A DNA stretch of 8,673 nucleotides from Verrucomicrobiota bacterium (GTDB lineage: Bacteria; Verrucomicrobiota; Verrucomicrobiia; Limisphaerales; UBA1100). How positions within the stretch are numbered: position 1 is the stretch's first letter; every line of letters starts with the position of its first letter. Of this stretch, positions 6,982 through 8,673 are shown in pieces. The notes beneath the pieces were generated by a model, which ran no database searches, was not told the DNA's origin, and saw nothing but the letters and a program-made list of their open reading frames with translations. A program made the position numbers and the translations under genes. The stretch is taken from assembly GCA_028872685.1 (NCBI GenBank), contig JAPKEI010000107.1:1-8673 (forward strand), given 5' to 3'.

Positions 6982-7407
6982 TTAGCGAAGCATCTCGACG
7001 GACCGGAGGTCGAGCCCCAGGGATCTGAGTTTGGAATAAGCCGGGTGTTCGCCGCTCGGGGGGAAGATGATGTAGACGGGCGTGCCTTCCAAGCTTTCGA
7101 GGAGTGGGGTGAGTTTCTCCCATTCAGGGCTATTGGATTGTTCGGGCACGATCACGGCGCCGCCGGGCACAGGGTTTTTATTGCGATCATCGGGAGGGCG
7201 AAGATCGACAATGACCGCGAGTCCTGACCGGGAATTTTCTATAGCCAAGCTATAGTTGATAGTCCGGGCTAACAAATTGATGGGCTTGGACAGTTCGGCG
7301 TGGAGGCCGGTGGCGCTTGGCATGACGAGCGACAACGCCGTTAGTCCCGCCACGGTGAGTAGTGCCCCTAGGCCGAGGGTGCGCGGGGTTTCAGCGGGCG
7401 AGGACAT
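6982..7407 (-). CDS. Membrane-anchored rhodanese-like protein without catalytic cysteine
   Basis: This is 141 aa from the ATG at 7407. The same frame stays open up to 8058, but that part is the antisense-free shadow of the DUF1573 gene (Ser/Pro-rich, no domain), so the internal ATG is the real start. One N-terminal helix (about 10-30, LGLGALLTVAGLTALSLVMP) is followed by a short linker. A rhodanese-like core then starts: LAVIVDLRPPDDRNKNPVPGGAVIVP (read as LAVIVDLRPP at 63-72, then VPGGAVIVP at 80-88), helix EWEKLTPLLESLEG, and TPVYIIFPPSGEHPAYSKLRSLGL. The Asp-X-Arg after the first strand and the PGGAV step match rhodaneses. Where the active-site loop should have Cys, this protein has Phe-Pro-Pro, and there is no cysteine anywhere in it. 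Sulfurtransferase activity is therefore not expected, and a binding or scaffold role is more likely. It overlaps the end of the DUF1573 gene by 17 nt. Confidence 0.8.
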   Translation of the reverse strand: MSSPAETPRTLGLGALLTVAGLTALSLVMPSATGLHAELSKPINLLARTINYSLAIENSRSGLAVIVDLRPPDDRNKNPVPGGAVIVPEQSNSPEWEKLTPLLESLEGTPVYIIFPPSGEHPAYSKLRSLGLDLRSVEMLR

Positions 7408-8461
7408 GGATAGAAAAGCTCGGTTCGAGGATATTGGCGATGGGGAGGTCTGTGCGGATGCGAAGGCGGGTGGCGCGGAAGCCCTGCGGAGCACCGCTGG
7501 GTACTTCGGCCCTGAGGGTGAGCCGATGTCGGCGTCCTTCGTCCAGCGGCTCAATTTTAATAATCTTAAAGGCATCGTCGTGTAGGGGGCGGGTCTCAAG
7601 GATTTTAAAAATGGCGTTGCTGTCGCTGGCGAGAATGAGCTCGGTTTGCACGCTTTTGCCAGGGCGCGCCACGCCGAGGAAGTGCCGGGGTTCATCGATC
7701 CACTGCAGCGGATGCCGTAGGGTGCAGTAACCCTCCACCTTGTGCTTGCGGATGGCGGGATGGTCTGTGGAAACGTCGAGGGTGAAAGAAAATTCCGACT
7801 GCAGGTGGTCGCGCGGAGTGGCGGTGAGGGCAAGGTTCCAACGGGCGGAGCGGCCATCGGCGTCAGGCTCCAAGGGGCGGGCCTCGATCGTGGCCTCGAT
7901 GCCTTTGAGCTCTGGCAGTTTGGTGGTAAGGATTGTAAAGGGCTCGCCGTCGCCGGCAGTGAGGCGGACGGTACTCGAGGCGGTCTGCCCCAGACGCATT
8001 TCTCCGAAGTCGAAGCCTGAGGGTTCCATACGGACGGTTTTGATGCCTTCGGATGCAAGCTGGATTATTGCGCGCGGCTGGTCGGGGTCGTTGGAGTCGA
8101 TGTAAATGCGTGATGACCGTCGGCCAGTACGTACGGTGAGCTCGGCCTCGATAGTGCCGGTGGCATCGGGTGGCAGGTGGGTGCGTTCTACCTTGGGCAC
8201 GGTGCAGCTGCAGGAGGCGGAGATTTTGCGGAGGATCAGCGGCGCGTCGCCCACGTTGCGGATTTTGAAACGATGCGTGACCTTTTCGCCGGACATCATG
8301 GTGCCAAAGTCGTGGGTGTCCCGGTCAAGAAAGATCCTGGGGCGTGGGTCGCCGGTGGCCGCTTTTTTGGTCGAGGCCGGCTGCAGGACGAACCAGGTTA
8401 TGACACCGGTAATCACTAACGCGAAGAGCACCCACTTCCAAATTGCGTCAGATTTGGCCAT
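7391..8461 (-). CDS. Membrane-anchored DUF1573 protein with Ig-like repeats
   Basis: This is 356 aa from the ATG at 8461. One N-terminal membrane helix (about 9-26, KWVLFALVITGVITWFVL) should anchor the rest outside the cytoplasm. DUF1573 lies at about 43-130: IFLDRDTHDFGTMMSGEK, FKIRNVGDAPLILRKIS, then SASCSCTVP with Cys84 and Cys86, the family's conserved cysteine pair, and the closing strand YIDSNDPDQPRAIIQL. Two further beta-sandwich segments can be seen, about 141-235 (EPSGFDFGEMRLGQTASSTV) and about 247-356 (FLGVARPGKSVQTELILASD), so it is longer than a single-domain family member. The family's role is unknown; such ASPM/SPD-2/Hydin-like folds usually bind other proteins. It starts the unit and its last codons overlap the rhodanese-like start. 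No ribosome binding site is evident. Confidence 0.92.
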   Translation of the reverse strand: MAKSDAIWKWVLFALVITGVITWFVLQPASTKKAATGDPRPRIFLDRDTHDFGTMMSGEKVTHRFKIRNVGDAPLILRKISASCSCTVPKVERTHLPPDATGTIEAELTVRTGRRSSRIYIDSNDPDQPRAIIQLASEGIKTVRMEPSGFDFGEMRLGQTASSTVRLTAGDGEPFTILTTKLPELKGIEATIEARPLEPDADGRSARWNLALTATPRDHLQSEFSFTLDVSTDHPAIRKHKVEGYCTLRHPLQWIDEPRHFLGVARPGKSVQTELILASDSNAIFKILETRPLHDDAFKIIKIEPLDEGRRHRLTLRAEVPSGAPQGFRATRLRIRTDLPIANILEPSFSIHVLAR

Positions 8462-8489
8462 GGTGGTTCGAGTGGTTCATGGAAGCGGA

Positions 8490-8518
8490 AAAGTATCACT
8501 GCTATCGCCTGATGGCAA
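8490..8518 (-). promoter_or_regulatory. Possible promoter for the DUF1573 unit
   Basis: On the minus strand TTGCCA (8518 to 8513) matches 5 of 6 bases of the -35 consensus. Downstream, GATACT (8497 to 8492, spacing 15) or TACTTT (8495 to 8490, spacing 17) could be the -10, both imperfect. The leader before the ATG at 8461 would be only about 25 nt. This is the best match I find in the 212-nt gap, but it is weak. Confidence 0.25.
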
Positions 8519-8664
8519 TCCCGCCCTCACCAAGGCATAGATTGCTGCAAAAGGCTTTGCCGAAGTGCAAAATCTCCAGCACATACATCACGAAGCAACC
8601 TGCTCACCCCTTCCACCCCCCAACAGCATTTACACCAGTGCCGGTGAGGCGTAGGATGGCGGGC

Positions 8665-8673
8665 ATGAAGCAG
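8665..8673 (+). CDS. Possible start of a divergent plus-strand gene, cut by window edge
   Basis: The last nine bases read ATG AAG CAG (Met-Lys-Gln), preceded by AGGA at 8653-8656 with 8-nt spacing. This is a better ribosome binding site than any of the six minus-strand genes has. An in-frame ATG at 8656 is a second option. Met-Lys is a common opening of a signal peptide, but three codons cannot prove a gene. If real, it would be divergent from the DUF1573 unit and share the 8462-8664 gap as promoter region. Confidence 0.2.

Noticed and set aside
7408..8058. Long minus-strand open frame in front of the rhodanese-like gene (about 217 extra residues)
   Set aside because: It lies wholly inside the DUF1573 gene in another frame and is rich in Ser/Pro/Arg with no domain. 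DUF1573 explains this DNA, and the small gene starts well at 7407.
8106..8540. 144-codon plus-strand open frame near the right edge
   Set aside because: Most of it is antisense to the DUF1573 start, and its composition shows no protein features.
8547..8560. GCAAA/TTTGC short inverted repeat
   Set aside because: It has only 5-bp arms with a 4-nt loop, no T-run, and no gene end nearby.

Overview
The window looks like chromosomal DNA from the Planctomycetota–Verrucomicrobiota group, most likely a verrucomicrobium. This rests on the gene families (DUF1552, DUF1592-type "planctomycete cytochrome", DUF1573, MauE/DoxX with a CGC motif, PQQ-like propeller). Those families, and especially the DUF1592–DUF1552 pair, are concentrated in that group. 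Shine-Dalgarno sites are weak or absent throughout. All six recognised genes lie on the minus strand, so the transcriptional order runs from high to low coordinates.

Region A (8461 to 6504, minus) is a tight three-gene unit: a membrane-anchored DUF1573 protein, a small membrane-anchored rhodanese-like protein lacking the catalytic cysteine, and a four-helix MauE/DoxX-family membrane protein. The first two genes overlap by 17 nt and the next two are 1 nt apart, so they are probably co-transcribed and translationally coupled. All three are predicted to sit in or face outward from the cytoplasmic membrane. The first and last each carry a Cys-X-Cys motif, which suggests but does not prove a thiol or redox role.

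Region B (6237 to 6503) is a 267-nt gap holding a perfect TATAAT on the minus strand, an inverted repeat over its spacer and -35 region, and two further short inverted repeats. It probably ends the first unit and starts the second.

Region C (6236 to 1, minus) is a second three-gene unit: a secreted PQQ-like beta-propeller protein, a very large secreted di-heme DUF1587/1595/1592/1588/1585 protein, and a Tat-signal DUF1552 protein that runs off the window at base 1. The gaps are about 30 nt. This is a typical secreted-protein operon of the group. Its biochemical function is not established, though a periplasmic electron-transfer or polymer-processing role is often supposed. The large protein is unusual because its middle resembles the linker region of DUF1549/DUF1553 proteins, the other big planctomycete cytochrome family.

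At the right edge (8462 to 8673) there is no convincing gene, only a possible promoter for region A and a possible start of a divergent plus-strand gene at the last bases. I saw no tRNA, rRNA, CRISPR array, insertion sequence or phage gene, and no convincing defence or other new system. The most notable points are the hybrid architecture of the large cytochrome, the cysteine-less rhodanese coupled to DUF1573 and MauE, and the promoter/operator-like site at 6312–6339.
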